Assembly: GCF_945859685.1 (NCBI RefSeq)
Contig: NC_079147.1
Span: forward strand, 72,198,946 to 72,262,945
DNA from: Eupeodes corollae
Lineage: Eukaryota; Arthropoda; Insecta; Diptera; Syrphidae
Direction: 5' to 3'
Length of the DNA stretch: 64,000 nt
Of this stretch, positions 1 to 11,937 are shown in pieces. A program made the position numbers and the translations under genes. The notes below the pieces were generated by a model that made no database searches, had not been told where the DNA came from, and saw only the letters and a program-made list of their open reading frames with translations. Numbering within the stretch: position 1 is the stretch's first letter; each line of letters opens with the position of its first letter.

Positions 1-964
1 TACTTAGTATTTATTTCAGGACAATAGATATGTATAGTTCTGAATCTGTTCTTTTAGGGATCATTTACGTTCGAAATGGTTTTTAATCGAATGCATTAGT
101 TCAGTCTTAAAAGGAAAAACGTAAATGGTACTATGGAAGACATCAGCCAAAAAATAGTCTAGAAAAGCGATAAGAGTAATGAACTATCTATTTGGAAATC
201 GATTTTTCAGAAAAAAACAATCATTCTTCAGTAAAAGTATAAAGAAATTGATAAAAAGAAAAAATATAAATTGCAACTGATTTTCTAAATTTTTAACACA
301 AAAAATTAAAAAACTGATATTGCACTCCAAAACTTCTAGATGATATTTTATTTAATAAACATTGTCATCTAAAGAACTTTTAAAAATAAATAATTGAAGT
401 TTAAGCTGTTTTATGTCGAGGTATTGAAAGCTTCAAACCAATTCGATAGTGTTTTTGGTCCGTTTTAATTTTTCGTGAAAAAACTATTTTTGTAAGCGTT
501 TTAAGAGATGCCAAAAATGTAGTGTAAAATAATTCTTGAAGTAATATCATTTTAAGTTCGTTAAATATTCAAGCTTAAATATGTAAGACACCGATATACA
601 TATTTGTAATTTATGCAAATTCTGGATGACGCCATAATACATATATGTAGAATAAAATTCAATAGAAGTCAAAAGTAATATTTTTCCGTAAAATATAAGG
701 ACTCAACCAGCAACTGGTTCTCAAAAAAATCACCTATGAATTTTCGAAAGTCTGTTCTGGTTATTAAGGTATTATTACTCATATCGGTTAAATTGTCGGT
801 TCTGTTGGGACATTTTTTTATGCTTCCTTTGTTGGAACAGCTTTCGAAGCTAGAAAATGTTTGAGTGAGCCACAAAATTACTGACTGTTTAAAAACAAAA
901 ATATTAAAGAGTTTCAAAAAAGAAGAATAGATTTCTTTTATCAACTGGAAAAACAGCCATGATA
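1..964. other. AT-rich stretch, nothing recognised
   Basis: No open frame, repeat end or RNA gene that I can support is present. A 100-codon minus frame at 669-971 shows no family motif and is probably chance or a worn extension of the LINE remnant that follows. Confidence 0.5.
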
Positions 965-1145
965 TCGTCAATAAAAATGAGAAAGAGTGTCGAAGACAGA
1001 ACAGAGCCCTGGGTCACATCAGCTTTTTTAGCGGTTTTCAGAGTGTGAAAACCAAAAGCCTTCGATCTTCGAGATATTTCTTAAGCAACACTGTCTACGT
1101 AATTTTGTTAACCAGGGTAAATTATCAGTGTTTCCATCACCTTGC
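965..1145 (-). mobile_element. CR1/Jockey-group LINE remnant
   Basis: Seen: two short blocks match the reverse transcriptase of the element at 26240-28985. The block around 980-1022 corresponds to the PQGSV region. The block around 1055-1145 corresponds to the region upstream of it (around 27567-27625). The sequence between them is deleted and the frame is lost. Inference: an old, internally deleted minus-strand copy of the same LINE family. Confidence 0.6.
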
Positions 1146-1444
1146 ATGCAAATTAATCTCGATGCATTTGATGTTATAGACTCGGCTAAAAAACAAATTT
1201 CTAGGTGTTGGCTTAAGTTGTGTCACTGCGGTTAATTTTTACTTTATTTACTTAAATTATATCATTTTGCATTAATACGACGAGGTTGTTTTTAAAATAT
1301 AATAATTTGAGATTCATTTTTACACTATTAAAAATATATGACATTTCTAAAAATTTGAACCTGTGCAAGATTCTTCATAAGAATTTTCAGAAATTTTAAT
1401 TTCTCAAATGAATAGAAATTAAAAAAAATATGTAAAGTGTTTTT

Positions 1445-4400
1445 GATGTTCAAATGGTAGACATGTGCATTCAAGAGGACACAAGCGTCCACAGGTTTTT
1501 TTTCTTAAAACCAACCTCTGTCTATCAACTCCTACTCTCACCTCCACGTGGTGAACATCGGGTGCCTAGTACCTCAACTGGAGATTGGGTTCCAACCTCA
1601 GTGGAAAGTTGTTTGGGGCAGCAAACGAGAGAGGTGGGGAGAGGTGTTTCCACTAAGGCACATCTCCTTATCCAGACGGCAGCGGAGGAATTCCCGAGAT
1701 GGAATCAACGGTGGCGTCTACAGTTCCAGTAAGGTTGAACTACTTAGTGAACACCTTATAGGGCTTCTTCGACTTATTCGGAGCCCAGGCCTGTAAGGAG
1801 CGGTTTTATCCGGCTCCCCATCCTTGGAGTTATACTTAGGATCTGGCCCTCCAGGTTGGGGGTTGTGCGTCGGGGTGACTTCCTGGCCACGTAAAGCTTT
1901 CAAAGTTGCGAAGCACCAACAAGCCTCGGATACGGACGGATTTACTGTTGACAACCAACACAAACGAATAAAGGACAACGAACTTCGGATATGCACGTGG
2001 AATGTTAGGTCCCTTAACAGACCACGTGCGGCCGAAGAATTAGCGGAGGCCCTAGAACGATATAAAGCAGATATCACCGCCATCCAGGAAATACGATGGG
2101 ATGGGCCGGGCAAAAAGAGGATGAAAAACTGCGATATTTACTATGGTGACTGCTACCACGAAAACCAACAGCGCTTATTTGGATGCGGATTCGTCATTGG
2201 AGCCAGACTTAGGCAAGAAGTCTTGAGCTATAGGTGCATCAATGAGCGCCTCATGACCATACGCATCAAGGCTAAATTCGGCAACATTAGCCTGATATGC
2301 GCGCAAGCCCCCACAGAAGAGAAAGACGACAACACCAAAGATATGTTCTTCGAGCTCTAAGACAAAACATATGAGCAGTGTCCTAGCTACGATATTAAAA
2401 TAGTCCTGGGCGATTTTAATGCCAAGCTAGGAAGGGAAGACATCTTTGGTGGAATAATCGGGAAAAACAGCCTGCACGACAACACTTCCGACAATGGATT
2501 CAGGCTCATAGATTTTGCTGCGGGGCGAAACGTCATGGTAGCCAGTACGCGTTTTCCACACCTCAACATCCACAAAGGAACTTGGACTTCTCCAGATCAA
2601 TCTACCGTCAACCAGATTGACCATATTGCGATCGACGCCAGACACGCTTCCAGCATCATGGATGTCAGAACTTTCCTAGGAGCTAACATCGACTCGGACC
2701 ACTACCTCGTTGTAGCCAGGGTAGCACTTCGGATTTCCAGACCCAAGGCAAAACAGGGAGGCGCTGGAAGAAGATACAACGTCGAACGGCTACAATCGCC
2801 AGAGATCGCCAAATCCTTTTCCGACCGAGTGACAAGTAACCTCTCTCGAAGTTCTCTGCCGCCAACACAATGTATCGAAAACCAGTTTCAACATTGCCAA
2901 GATGCAATCAGAGAAGCCGCCTCTGATGTGCTGGGTTTCAAACAGCCACCAACAAGGAACCCCTGGTTTGATGAGGAATGTCGGCAGGCAAATGCAGCCA
3001 AACAACAGGCACGCAAAGCGGCGCTGCATAAAAGGACGAGAGCTGCTCGTGAGCTCTACGAGCAGAAGAGGCGAGAGGAACGCCGACTTTTCAGAAGGAA
3101 AAAGAGAGGGCATGAGAAGCGTGCGGTCGAAGATGTTGAGAGGTATAAAAGCAGGAATGAGGTTCGAAAGTTTTATGAACAGGTGAAACGAAATTCAAAG
3201 GTACATAAACCTAGAACCGAAGGCTGCAAAGACGAAAGTGGAAACATCATAGTGGAACCGCAGTCAATGCTGAGGATATGGAAGGACCACTTCTGCAGAC
3301 TGTATAACGGCGACGAAGAACTGAATCCCGCTGTCAGGCAGGATGACCCATTCGATATAGACGACGAAAGCCAACAATCCCGTCCTCCTGACTTAGACGA
3401 AGTAAAGATTGCCATATCTAAGTTGAAGTCTAATAAAGCCGCTGGAGCAGATGGCTTGAATGCCGAGCTCTTTAAAGCAGCTGGGGATAAGCTGGTTAGG
3501 AGCATGCACCAACTTATCTGTAAGATATGGTCGGAAGAAAACATGCCCGATGAATGGAACCTCAGTATTGTTTGCCCGATCCTGAAAAAAGGAGACCCTC
3601 TAAACTGCACCAACTATAGAGGAATAAGTCTACTTAACATCGCCTATAAAATCTTCTCTGCCATAATATGTGAACGTCTAAAGCCCATCGTCAACAACCT
3701 GATAGATCCTTATCAGTGTGGTTTTAGACCAGGAAAGTCCACAGTTGATCAAATATTCACATTACGGCAGATCCTGGAAAAAACTCAAGAGCACCAAATC
3801 GACACCCACCATCTTTTCATCGATTTCAAGGCCGCATATGACAGCATCTACAGGGACGAGCTGTATAGAGCCATGTCTAGTTTTGGCATCCCTGCCAAAC
3901 TCGTCCGTTTGTGCAGGATGACCATGGAGAATTCACGCTGCTCCATAAAGGTTGGAAACAACTTAACAGAACCTTTTGATGTCAAAAAAGGTTTTAGACA
4001 AGGTGATGCGCTGTCATGCGATTTTTTTAACATCGTGCTTGAAAGAATAGTGCAGAGCTCACACGTCAACACTAGAGGCACTATCTTTCTGATGACATTG
4101 ACATAATCGGAAGAACTCAGCGTGATGTCAATGGGGCTTTTGTGAGTATTGAGGCAGAGGCGGCAAAAATGGGTTTAACGGTTAATGAGGGCAAAACAAA
4201 GTACATGCTGTCGTCTAGAAAGGACATACAACACCGACGTTTTGGTCAAAACGTCACAATCGACAGACGTACCTTTGAGGTAGTCAAGGACTTCGTCTAC
4301 CTAGGCTCCGCTGTAAACGCAGAAAACAACACCAGCGCTTAGATCAAGCGAAGAATAACTCTTGCTAACCGTTGTTTCTTTGGACTAAGAAAGCAATTGA

Positions 4401-4905
4401 GTAGAAATGTCCTCTCTCGAGGGACCAAAGTGTTGCTATATAAGACCCTTATCATCCCCGTCCTGCTATACGGTGCAGAAGCATGGACCATGACAAAAGC
4501 GGATAAAAGCACCTTGGGTCGCTTCGAGAGAAAAGTTCTTCGTGTGATCTACGGTCCCGTATGTATGGAAGGGGAGTGGAGGAGAAGATGGAACGACGAA
4601 CTGTACGGGCTGTACAGCGACGTAGACTTAGCAAGAAGAGTAAAAGTCCAACGACTAAGATGGCTGGGTCACGTAGAGCGCATGGAAACCAATGCTCCGG
4701 CCCGGAAAGTCTTCGAATCCGCACCCACAGGACAGCGCAGTAGAGGAAGACCGCGGATCAGGTGGCGCGCACAAGTGGAAGGTGACCTCACCCAACTTGG
4801 AGCGCGAAACTGGAGACATCTAGCTAAGGACCGAGCTAGATGGAGAAGTTTGTTGGGTGAGGCCCTAGTTCACACAGGACTGTAGCGCCACCTTAAGTAA
4901 GTAAG
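1445..4905 (+). mobile_element. RTE-clade non-LTR retrotransposon, copy A (near full length)
   Basis: A 3.46-kb copy. The 5' end is set by comparison with copy B, whose end is fixed by a target duplication: both begin GATGTTCAAATGG. The 3' end is GCGCCACCTTAAG followed by a short (TAAG)n tail at about 4893-4905, typical of RTE elements, which lack long poly(A). One reading frame codes an apurinic endonuclease followed by reverse transcriptase. Related proteins are often annotated as craniofacial-development-protein-2-like, because the bovine CFDP2 endonuclease domain derives from this clade. No clear target-site duplication is visible. Copies B (11045-11220 plus about 19290-22270) and C (62290 to window end) are from the same family. 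Confidence 0.9.
1824..4885 (+). pseudogene. RTE endonuclease/reverse transcriptase ORF, broken
   Basis: In life this enzyme nicks target DNA and copies its own RNA from the nick. Visible endonuclease motifs: TWNVRSLNR (about 1996), RWDGPGKK (about 2093), GDFNAKLGRE (about 2410), SDHYLV (about 2692). RT motifs: FIDFKAAYDS (about 3820) and FRQGDALSC (about 3990). The C-terminal region with RRWNDELYGLYSD and RWLGHVERM follows to the stop at 4883-4885. Breaks: an in-frame TAA at 2358-2360 where copy B has a leucine codon; loss of sequence around 4080-4095 that removes the first half of the YADD catalytic motif and shifts frame; and a TAG at about 4340 where copy B codes glutamate. It cannot make an active enzyme. 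Confidence 0.88.
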
Positions 4906-4930
4906 TAAATACCCATTATATATTTTTTGC

Positions 4931-5215
4931 GTGCTGGTTAGTGCTTTGGACTGTCCTGCCAGAGGTCTTGGGTTCAAACCCAGCCTATGTCATCTAGAGT
5001 TTTTTTACGGGTACTACCTTTTGCGAGAAATTAACAAATCCTCCCAAAGTATTTCTTGTCATGAAAAATGCTTTCTCAAATTAGCCGTTCGGTTTCGGCT
5101 TAAAACTGTAGGTTCTCTCCATCCCTGACACCATAACCGCACACAGGTTGTAAGTTGAGAGTTGTAAGTCACTAGGCCTTAGTTTTCAACGGACTGTTGC
5201 GTCACCTAATTTGTT
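4931..5215 (+). mobile_element. tRNA-derived SINE
   Basis: The head looks like a tRNA with internal pol III promoter: an A-box-like GGTTAGTGCTTTGG and a B-box-like GGGTTCAAACCC about 35 bases later. A body of about 200 bp is shared with copies at 8638-9056, 31853-32020, 39667-39750 and 53034-53283. The 3' end, GGACTGTTGCGTCACCTAA, resembles the 3' end of the RTE LINE. Because the head is followed by a body that recurs elsewhere, this is a SINE and not a tRNA gene. Confidence 0.75.
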
Positions 5216-5225
5216 CATTTTTAAC

Positions 5226-6278
5226 TTCCCATAGAAAGTTATTGTAATCGGTTCGATTTGTCAAATTGAAAATTTTAACATTTCTCGACGTTTCAATGTC
5301 CCTAGAGACGTAATAAAAGATTTTTAGAGAGATGTCTGTGCGTGCGAGTGTACGTATGTTCGTACGTTCGCGACGTTTTTTCGTCGTCAAGAACCAGAAG
5401 AGATATCGATTTGAAATAAATTTTGTTACACAGATAATAAGGCAGAAAGATGCAGAAAGGGCTCTCAAGAAAATTGCGTGGGTGGTTTTTTTTACCTTAG
5501 CAGCTTGAAAAAAGGTTAACATTTTGGTTAACCCTAAGTATCTCACTAACCAATGATGCTTGAGTCTTGAATTAAATTTTAGATTATATATTGTAACGTG
5601 ATACTAAACAAATATGTTTTTTGAACAAAAATTCAATTATCGTTTATTTTTTTATAAATAAGAAAAACTGAAACAAAATTACTTGTCACCTCGAAAATTT
5701 TACGAACAAAAATGACTTTATCTTCAAAACAATTTTTTACAACGAAGAATAACGTGTTCAACATGTAGTAAGAGTTTGAGAAAAACCGAATTGACAGTTC
5801 TTTTAACAAAAAATATAAACCTAAACAGAAATTAATAAAAGTTGGTAAAAATTGATTTTCGACTCAAATATCTTTTCAAAAATTTTGACTTTCAACTAAT
5901 TTTAACTTTTAAGAAATATTGTTTTTAACGAACCGACAAGTTTTGAGAAAAATCGAATAGACAGTTTTCTTACAAAAATTAAAATCTAAAAAGAAAACAA
6001 TACTAAAACTTGGTAAAAATTCACTTTCGACTCAAATTGCTCTTCAAAAATTTGATGTACATATTTGGCTTCAAACTTATTTAACCTTACAGAAAATATT
6101 GTTATTGATATTCAATTATTAACAGATGGGAAGTTATCAATGTGGGTCGCATCTCAGCCTCTTTTTTTTAAATAATTCAACTTACTCCTGTTTTAACAAA
6201 ACACGAAAACCTACTTACAAATCGACAGACGGGATATGAAGTTTTCAGTGTGGGTCGCATCCCAGCCTCTTTTTTTAT
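5226..6278 (-). mobile_element. HINE-like non-autonomous element, inverted copy
   Basis: Shares both ends with the family described at 47817-49618, in opposite orientation. Its 3' palindrome region (CTTCCCATAGAAAGTT) is at about 5226 and its 5' end (GAGGCTGGGATGCGACCC on the minus strand) is at about 6175. A second 5' end lies at 6222-6278, so two partial copies are joined head to tail. It carries no coding potential. T-rich internal repeats recur at intervals. Confidence 0.65.
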
Positions 6279-7649
6279 TTTATCAAAACTTAAACTTTCT
6301 TAAAGCTAGACAAAAATTCTTAAAAAAACTAGCGTAAACATTTTTAACAACCCAGTCTTTTCTTTCGGTTGTTTCTGAAAAAAAAAATTAAAAAACGTTA
6401 ATTTTCTTTAAAAAAAAATCGGACAAAGTTGAATTTTGGTGGTAAGCTTCATTTATATGTATGTCCTTAAAAATCCCTTTAAAGTCTTCTTATATTGGAC
6501 TGTAAGAACATAATTATTTGTGCTTAAGAACACTTTTTTGCAAATTGTTCGAAAGATTTAAGATTTTTGAAAAAAGTGCAATACTTCTTCTGTTCAAGTT
6601 GATATGCTTGGAGGAAATGGTTCCAAAAATATTGGAGACATTCAGTACAAAATTTAATAAGAGTCATATTTATGAGTGGGGATTTTTGGCTTATTGATTT
6701 ATGCCTTGAATGAACGTTTGTATATGGTCTTTAAAATGATATATTAGTGACCTGTGTACGTCAGTTATACCTTATACCTTACGTTACTTACTTAATAGCT
6801 TAATGTTCTCTGCACTATAAAACAGAAACATTGTCAAACTCGGAAAAAGAAAGAAGAAGATACCTAGGTACCCTAAAAAAGTCCAAGTTCTTTCTCTCAT
6901 TCTGAAAAAAAAAAGTTTGGGTAGTTTACGATCACACACCATGGATTTAGATACTAGGGACCTTAAAACATCTACAATTGTTAACATTTTTAATTAGGCA
7001 AATCGGGCTGATTACAAAACTTCCAATGGGAAGTTAATAAGCGAAGGTAATTCCCAACATATCACAAATAACATCTATCATTTTAAATTTTGGAAAACTA
7101 ATTTTATCTTTACAAAATAATTCTAATAAATTTTCATTTCATTCATTACACAGAGCTGACATTTTTTTAAAAGCAACTTTCAATGAAATTCCACCATTAA
7201 CCGAGAACACTCCAAAAAGAACTTCTTGAAATGTCTGCTAAATTTATTTCGCCCGACACTTTGACAATACCTACCGAACAAATTACTCATCACCAAACAG
7301 AAAAGAAAGAAGCACAGCATTTCAAACAGACCATGACCTCCACAAGTCATCATCATCAGCACAAGACTATAAAATTAAAATTCAGTTCAGCTGTTTAAAC
7401 AACCAATAAACCATCATAAGGCCGTCCGAGATTTTTAAGGTCGCTAGGCACTTAGTTTTCTAGATAATTTGAAACTTACGGCGCGTAACGATGGAAATGA
7501 AAAACTAGCAGTAAGGAAAAAATATATTATAGTTTATAGAATAAAGGACTCGTTGTTCAAAAAATGCGCGTCCGCTGTATATTTTAGGTTGCTACAATAT
7601 GATGATGGTACTACTCGTCTATTTAGATAGTCGCTTATGCAAATATGTA
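6279..7649. other. AT-rich intergenic DNA, nothing recognised
   Basis: No convincing coding region, repeat boundary or RNA gene. Short minus frames at 6784-6987 and 7180-7362 have no recognisable motif. Confidence 0.5.
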
Positions 7650-7814
7650 TCTATAAAAATGAACAAAAAGATACAAAAAAGGATATATGCTCTTGTCCTG
7701 TTAATTAAAACTGTTCAATGTTTGCAAACACAGACAGCAGAGCGGCTAGGCGGAGGTAGCAGTGGAAAACTTCGAGAGTATAGTGTTGTCTGGACTCATG
7801 ACTCAGGACCCTGA
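7650..7814 (+). CDS. possible small secreted peptide or first exon
   Basis: Starting at an ATG at 7650 (an in-frame ATG also lies at 7599), the product begins with basic residues, then a hydrophobic run (IYALVLLI) ending near a cysteine. This layout fits a signal peptide. A short polar tail with LGGGSSGKLREYS follows before the stop. The region is richer in GC than its surroundings. A good splice acceptor (pyrimidine tract then CAG) occurs at about 7976, followed by an open stretch, so this may be part of a spliced gene. I do not recognise the product. It could equally be a chance frame. Confidence 0.25.
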   Translation, partial: SIKMNKKIQKRIYALVLLIKTVQCLQTQTAERLGGGSSGKLREYSVVWTHDSGP

Positions 7815-8637
7815 ACACCGGACACTGTCAATGCAGTAGCCGTGATTTTTATTTCACTTTATTTTGTTTTATTTTTTTAACTGTATCGACGAAATTGTTG
7901 AGTAAATAGTACGAAACAAATGAAATATTAAATTGAACGTCTATTTATGACTCCTTGTGTTCCTTTTGTTTCAGTTCAAGGTTGCTCTGCCAGGCGCGCC
8001 ATGCCAGGGATCCAGGGCCAGGATTGAGGATAAACGATATAAACGGTCAGATAGCCACAGATGAAGCCAATTAATTTAATTCAAATAAATATTAGCTCAT
8101 CAGAGATCCGAGAATATTTTTATTCCGTCGAGTACCCAGTACAAGGAATATCCTTATTTTATTTAATCTACAGATGATGAGTCAATGTGGTTACAGTGAA
8201 ATGCATTGTGATGTCGGCTTTATGTTTATATGGAGTTATCGAATCATCATATTCGCCATAAGAGTGAACATTGTATTCGAAAAAGACAATATACCATTTT
8301 CAGTGGAAAAACCATGAATTTAAAAAGTAAATAAACATACTCGTATATTGGAATTCTTTAGCCTCATCTTTTGAGCAATCTGTGAAACTTGTGAAGCTCA
8401 TTTATGGCTCATTGATTTTGAAGCTAATTTGGGAGATTAAACGGAAAAGAAGAGTTTTATATTTATTTATGTACGTGAGTCAAATGGAAGAAAACGCAGT
8501 ACAACGATTTTTGTATTGCACTGTTGGATCACACAAAATGGGCTATTTGTTTTGGTTTGAAAATATTAAGACATTCTATCCGATTTCAAAAATAAGTAAA
8601 TAAAAACATATTATTAAAGAAATAAAATACATTAAGT

Positions 8638-9056
8638 GGAGCAACAGGCCGTTGAGAATTAGGACCAACTCTCAACCATTCTTGTGTGCGAGTTTTCAGG
8701 AATGGTCCCCTACAGTTCAAAATAAAAATCGGAACGGATAATTTAAGAAAGCACTTTTGATGACAAGAATTACTCTTGGGAAATTTGCAAATTCATCGCA
8801 AGAGGCAGTACCTACTGATCTGTTAGTCTTTTGTATATTTAAGTAAACGATCAAGTTGTGTCTTCAAGTGTCTTTATTAGAACAATTTCTGAAATTTCAC
8901 AAAAACTGTTATACGTTAAATATTTAGTATATAATTGTAGAATTTAGTAAAACAATAGATAATATAAAGGTTAAGAAGGTATAGACCTACAATTAATTTT
9001 TTAATTTACTACAACACCCACATGAACACAAGACCTCTAGCATGACAGTCCAAAGC
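8638..9056 (-). mobile_element. tRNA-derived SINE, interrupted copy
   Basis: Reverse-strand match to the SINE at 4931-5215. The body and 3' end occupy 8638-8820; the tRNA-like head, with GGACTGTCATGC and the B-box side, lies at 9003-9056. About 180 bp of unrelated AT-rich DNA sits between them. The 3' end reads CTGTTGCTCCACTTAATG on the minus strand. Confidence 0.65.
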
Positions 9057-9149
9057 AGTTGTTTTATAAAATTTATTTTGTATTAATTCATTATTAAACC
9101 TATTTTAAATCTAGACAAAAATTCATAAAACCAGCCTAAAAAGCCGCTC

Positions 9150-9680
9150 AAGCGTGCACTGTTGGTCGAAGACATAGCTCTTGGAATGTAACCTCGAACG
9201 AGTTTTATTACGAAATTTTCAATTCTGTTGATTGAAGCCCCCTAGTACAGGACCTCGTTGGAATAGTAAAGCACAAAAGAAGATTCGGTTGTTCGATATA
9301 AGCCAGTACAGCGTCGTAACACGAAAACTTCTCAATCTGGGTAGGGGCAACGTTGAACCACACAGTACAAACATAAACGATCATCCACCGTATGAGGGCC
9401 ATGTAGAAAATTACCTTCCCTCAAGCCAACTGCTATAAAACAGCTGTTTAGTTGGAGCGAAGGCTCCTCTGGCCCTGGTCAGAGCAGCATTTATAAGTCC
9501 GTCGAAAAATAAATACTGATCTAACCAGATACCGAGGTACTTAACTACGTATCCCTCGTGGCCCTAGCCAACGGAGTCCGAAACAGAATATTCTCCAACT
9601 TCTGGACATTTATTTTCAGTTTCCAGTCGTCGCAATATCTTTGAATCTTGTCGAAATCAAGCTGCAAGAAAATTCTAATA
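9150..9680 (-). mobile_element. Jockey-group LINE remnant (RT C-terminal part)
   Basis: Minus-strand frames give pieces of a non-LTR reverse transcriptase C-terminus: an IQRYCDDWKLKIN-like stretch near 9620, then a TVWFNVAPTQIEKF stretch near 9350. Stops and frame changes separate them. The order matches Jockey-type elements downstream of the FADD motif. The family differs from the intact Jockey at 34010-38063. Confidence 0.6.
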
Positions 9681-9737
9681 ACCTCAACCTTTCGGGCAAC
9701 AGTCCAACGCACTAACCATCATGCCACGGGTACTACA
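9681..9737 (-). mobile_element. SINE head fragment
   Basis: On the minus strand this reads ATGATGGTTAGTGCGTTGG followed by GACTGTTGCCC, the A-box part of the tRNA-derived SINE head. The body is missing. Confidence 0.5.
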
Positions 9738-9825
9738 TGGTTTGTAATTCCTGAATATTGGAATGACTGGGTTTTGGTAAGGTACGTCACATTCGCATTG
9801 TACGGCTCAATAACGAATCGCTGTA

Positions 9826-10435
9826 TTTGATTGTACGGCCGAACTTAGGCTCAAGGGTATACTAATGAACATTCTTAGAAGCACTAGTATTACGTTAGTT
9901 GAACTTTTTAAGGTTAACAATGCAGCTGGTTCTATCTCTAAAGCAGTGAGGCAAGACACCTTATGACGATGTTCAAGCTAAGCAAATGAACTAATGATGA
10001 CATTATCACCAATCCAGATATTTGATCTACTTTTTAATGCTGTGCAAGAGGCTTAAGTATGTTGCAGGAGCACTAGCTCAGAGATGGGAGTTTTGCTTAA
10101 GCTTTAGACGTATATAACTTTTATAGATAACAGCCAGATTAGATGGGGAGACAAACTTCTTGCATCACCTTAGGAAACCTAAACTCCTTGCGAAATTTTT
10201 AGCGATACACAAACCGAGGATATCGAGATGTTCAGTCCCATTGATGCACTTCCCATCCATGGACAATGGCAAGGATGTTATACCTCGCTTTAACGATACA
10301 AGTCAGCATTGGGATTTTGAAGCATTACATTGCACGAGGTTTTTTATTCCCCATCGTACAATGCTGTTTAGGTCGGAATTTAATAAGCTTATCATACTTT
10401 GGAAACATTTGAATCCACAGGGACAATACAAAATG
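9826..10435 (-). mobile_element. CR1/Jockey-group LINE remnant
   Basis: Diverged minus-strand match to the CR1-like element at 26240-28985. 9826-9935 aligns with its C-terminal coding part (about 26480-26575). 10050-10425 aligns with about 26750-27150 (segment after FADD). The part in between is deleted. Many stops and indels make it non-coding. Confidence 0.65.
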
Positions 10436-10439
10436 TTAA

Positions 10440-11044
10440 CGTGCAAGTGAAACAAAGAAGTCCCCGTAGTGTCAAGAATATTGCTGCCGCCGCTGAGGCT
10501 TTAGATGCAGAAAGCCCAAATGTGTCACTCACACGTGTCGTTCTCAAGCGTTGGGCATCTCTGTGACGCCGTTGTGGAGGATTTTGTAAAAAGATCTTGG
10601 CCTACATCCTTACAAGATTAGATTGAAGAAAGAACTGAAGCGTGGTATGTTCGTGAATTGTGCTGAGCAACAACATGGCAATTATTCGAATTTTCATCGC
10701 AAAATCATCTTTAGCGATGAGGTTAATTTCTGGCTGAATAGCTTCGTCAATAAACAAAATAAGCAGTATTCTTCAGGCGGCAGTACACACGTACTCGGTG
10801 AGTCATAATTGCATGCCAAAAAATTACCGTTCGGTATGTTTTATGGGCAGGCCGGTGGCGACGCGCGTCATGGGGCCGTACGGTGATGATCAGGACCGGC
10901 ACATTATTGTGAATGAGGATCGGTATACCGTTCAATGATAACCGAATATTTTTGGCCCCAACTGGATGATATGACTTATACGCCATGTGGTTCTAACAGC
11001 ACGGCGGGCGCGGCGGCACAAGGCACATATCGAATGTTACAATC
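10440..11044 (+). pseudogene. Tc1/mariner transposase remnant, 5' part
   Basis: Broken frames show mariner-type features: an N-terminal stretch with SPRSVKNIAAAAEAL, then a catalytic-region block FSDEVNFWLNSFVNKQNKQ at about 10710, then a block near 10900-10970 corresponding to the GDRYRSM..LLP region of the intact mariner. The 5' TIR was not found. The sequence stops at 11044 and resumes in the same reading context at 22271, on the other side of the RTE insertion. The family is distinct from the pair at 40616 and 51273. Confidence 0.7.
11033..11044 (+). repeat. 12-bp target-site duplication of RTE copy B, left
   Basis: AATGTTACAATC here recurs exactly at 22271-22282. The two copies flank the minus-strand RTE: its (TAAG)n tail begins at 11045 and its 5' end is 22270. 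Joining the flanks restores mariner coding continuity. Confidence 0.9.
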
Positions 11045-11220
11045 TTACTTACTTACTTACTTAAGGTGGCCCTACAATCCGGGGGGGACCTGGGCCTCAA
11101 CCAACAAGCGTCTCCAGCCAGCTCGGTCCCTAGCTAGCTGTCTCCAGTTTCGAACGCCAAGTTGGTTGAGGTCCTCTCCCACCTGGGTACGCCACCTAAG
11201 TCGCGGTCTTCTTCATTCTT
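11045..11220 (-). mobile_element. RTE copy B, 3' end piece
   Basis: On the minus strand this is the end of the RTE ORF (RPRLRWRTQV, then QLGVRNWRQLARDRAGWRRL and a stop) followed by GGCCACCTTAAG and (TAAG)n. It supplies exactly the C-terminal part missing from the larger piece at about 19290-22270. The BEL/Pao-derived block sits between the two pieces. Confidence 0.85.
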
Positions 11221-11235
11221 TGGTCCATTCGAGCC
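11221..11235 (+). promoter_or_regulatory. primer-binding-site-like motif, left
   Basis: TGGTCCATTCGAGCC, the same as the start of the motif at 19289 apart from one extra A. It may be the retrotransposon's tRNA-primer site, or RTE coding sequence (it can be read as part of a GRRTK-like stretch on the minus strand). Both readings fit. Confidence 0.45.
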
Positions 11236-11937
11236 ATATATATAATATTACAATTAATCTGTGATAAGACTGTGATTCAAAATTAATATAAACTGTGATA
11301 TAAAACAAAATCGAGCTGTGATATACTACGTGTTGAGTGCTGTCTTTTTCTGGAGTGCCATCAACTTCCTGCCAATTGCTGTTTGTCCAGCGGATCATCT
11401 GTGTGATACATACAAAGTACCTGATTCTGGGATATTGTCCAGCGGAGTTCCTTCAACGAAACAAATCTTTAAAAACCAATAAAAGTCATTGTGTGAGTAA
11501 AAATAACCATTTTTATTAAAAAAAAAAAAACAAGAGTGTATAAACCAACAATCGTTTTTTTCATCATTTTTTGTGAGTTGGAGAAATTGCTGCTGGAGTT
11601 GTATCCATTATCCAGTTCTTCAGTGCCGTTATTGAGTGCTGTTGTTGAGTGCCGTTGTTGAGTGACGTTATCAAAAGCAGTTATCCGGAGCAGTTATCCG
11701 GAGGAGTTATCCATTGCTGTTTTCCAGAACCGTTGTCAATAGCTGTCGTTTGTGCTGTTTTTTTTTTTTTTGGAATCGCTTGTTGCAGTCATATACATAT
11801 ACGTACGTTCTTCAGGGGTTAGCGGAGTCCCAGGTACCTGAAAGCGATAAATTGATTAATCAAGGAAATCAAAGTGAGTGAATAATCTTTAACAATATTA
11901 ATTATATTGATTTATTATATTTATTGAGTGTGTTACA

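Noticed and set aside
669..971. 100-codon minus-strand ORF
   Set aside because: No motif; composition like surrounding non-coding DNA, adjacent to a LINE remnant.
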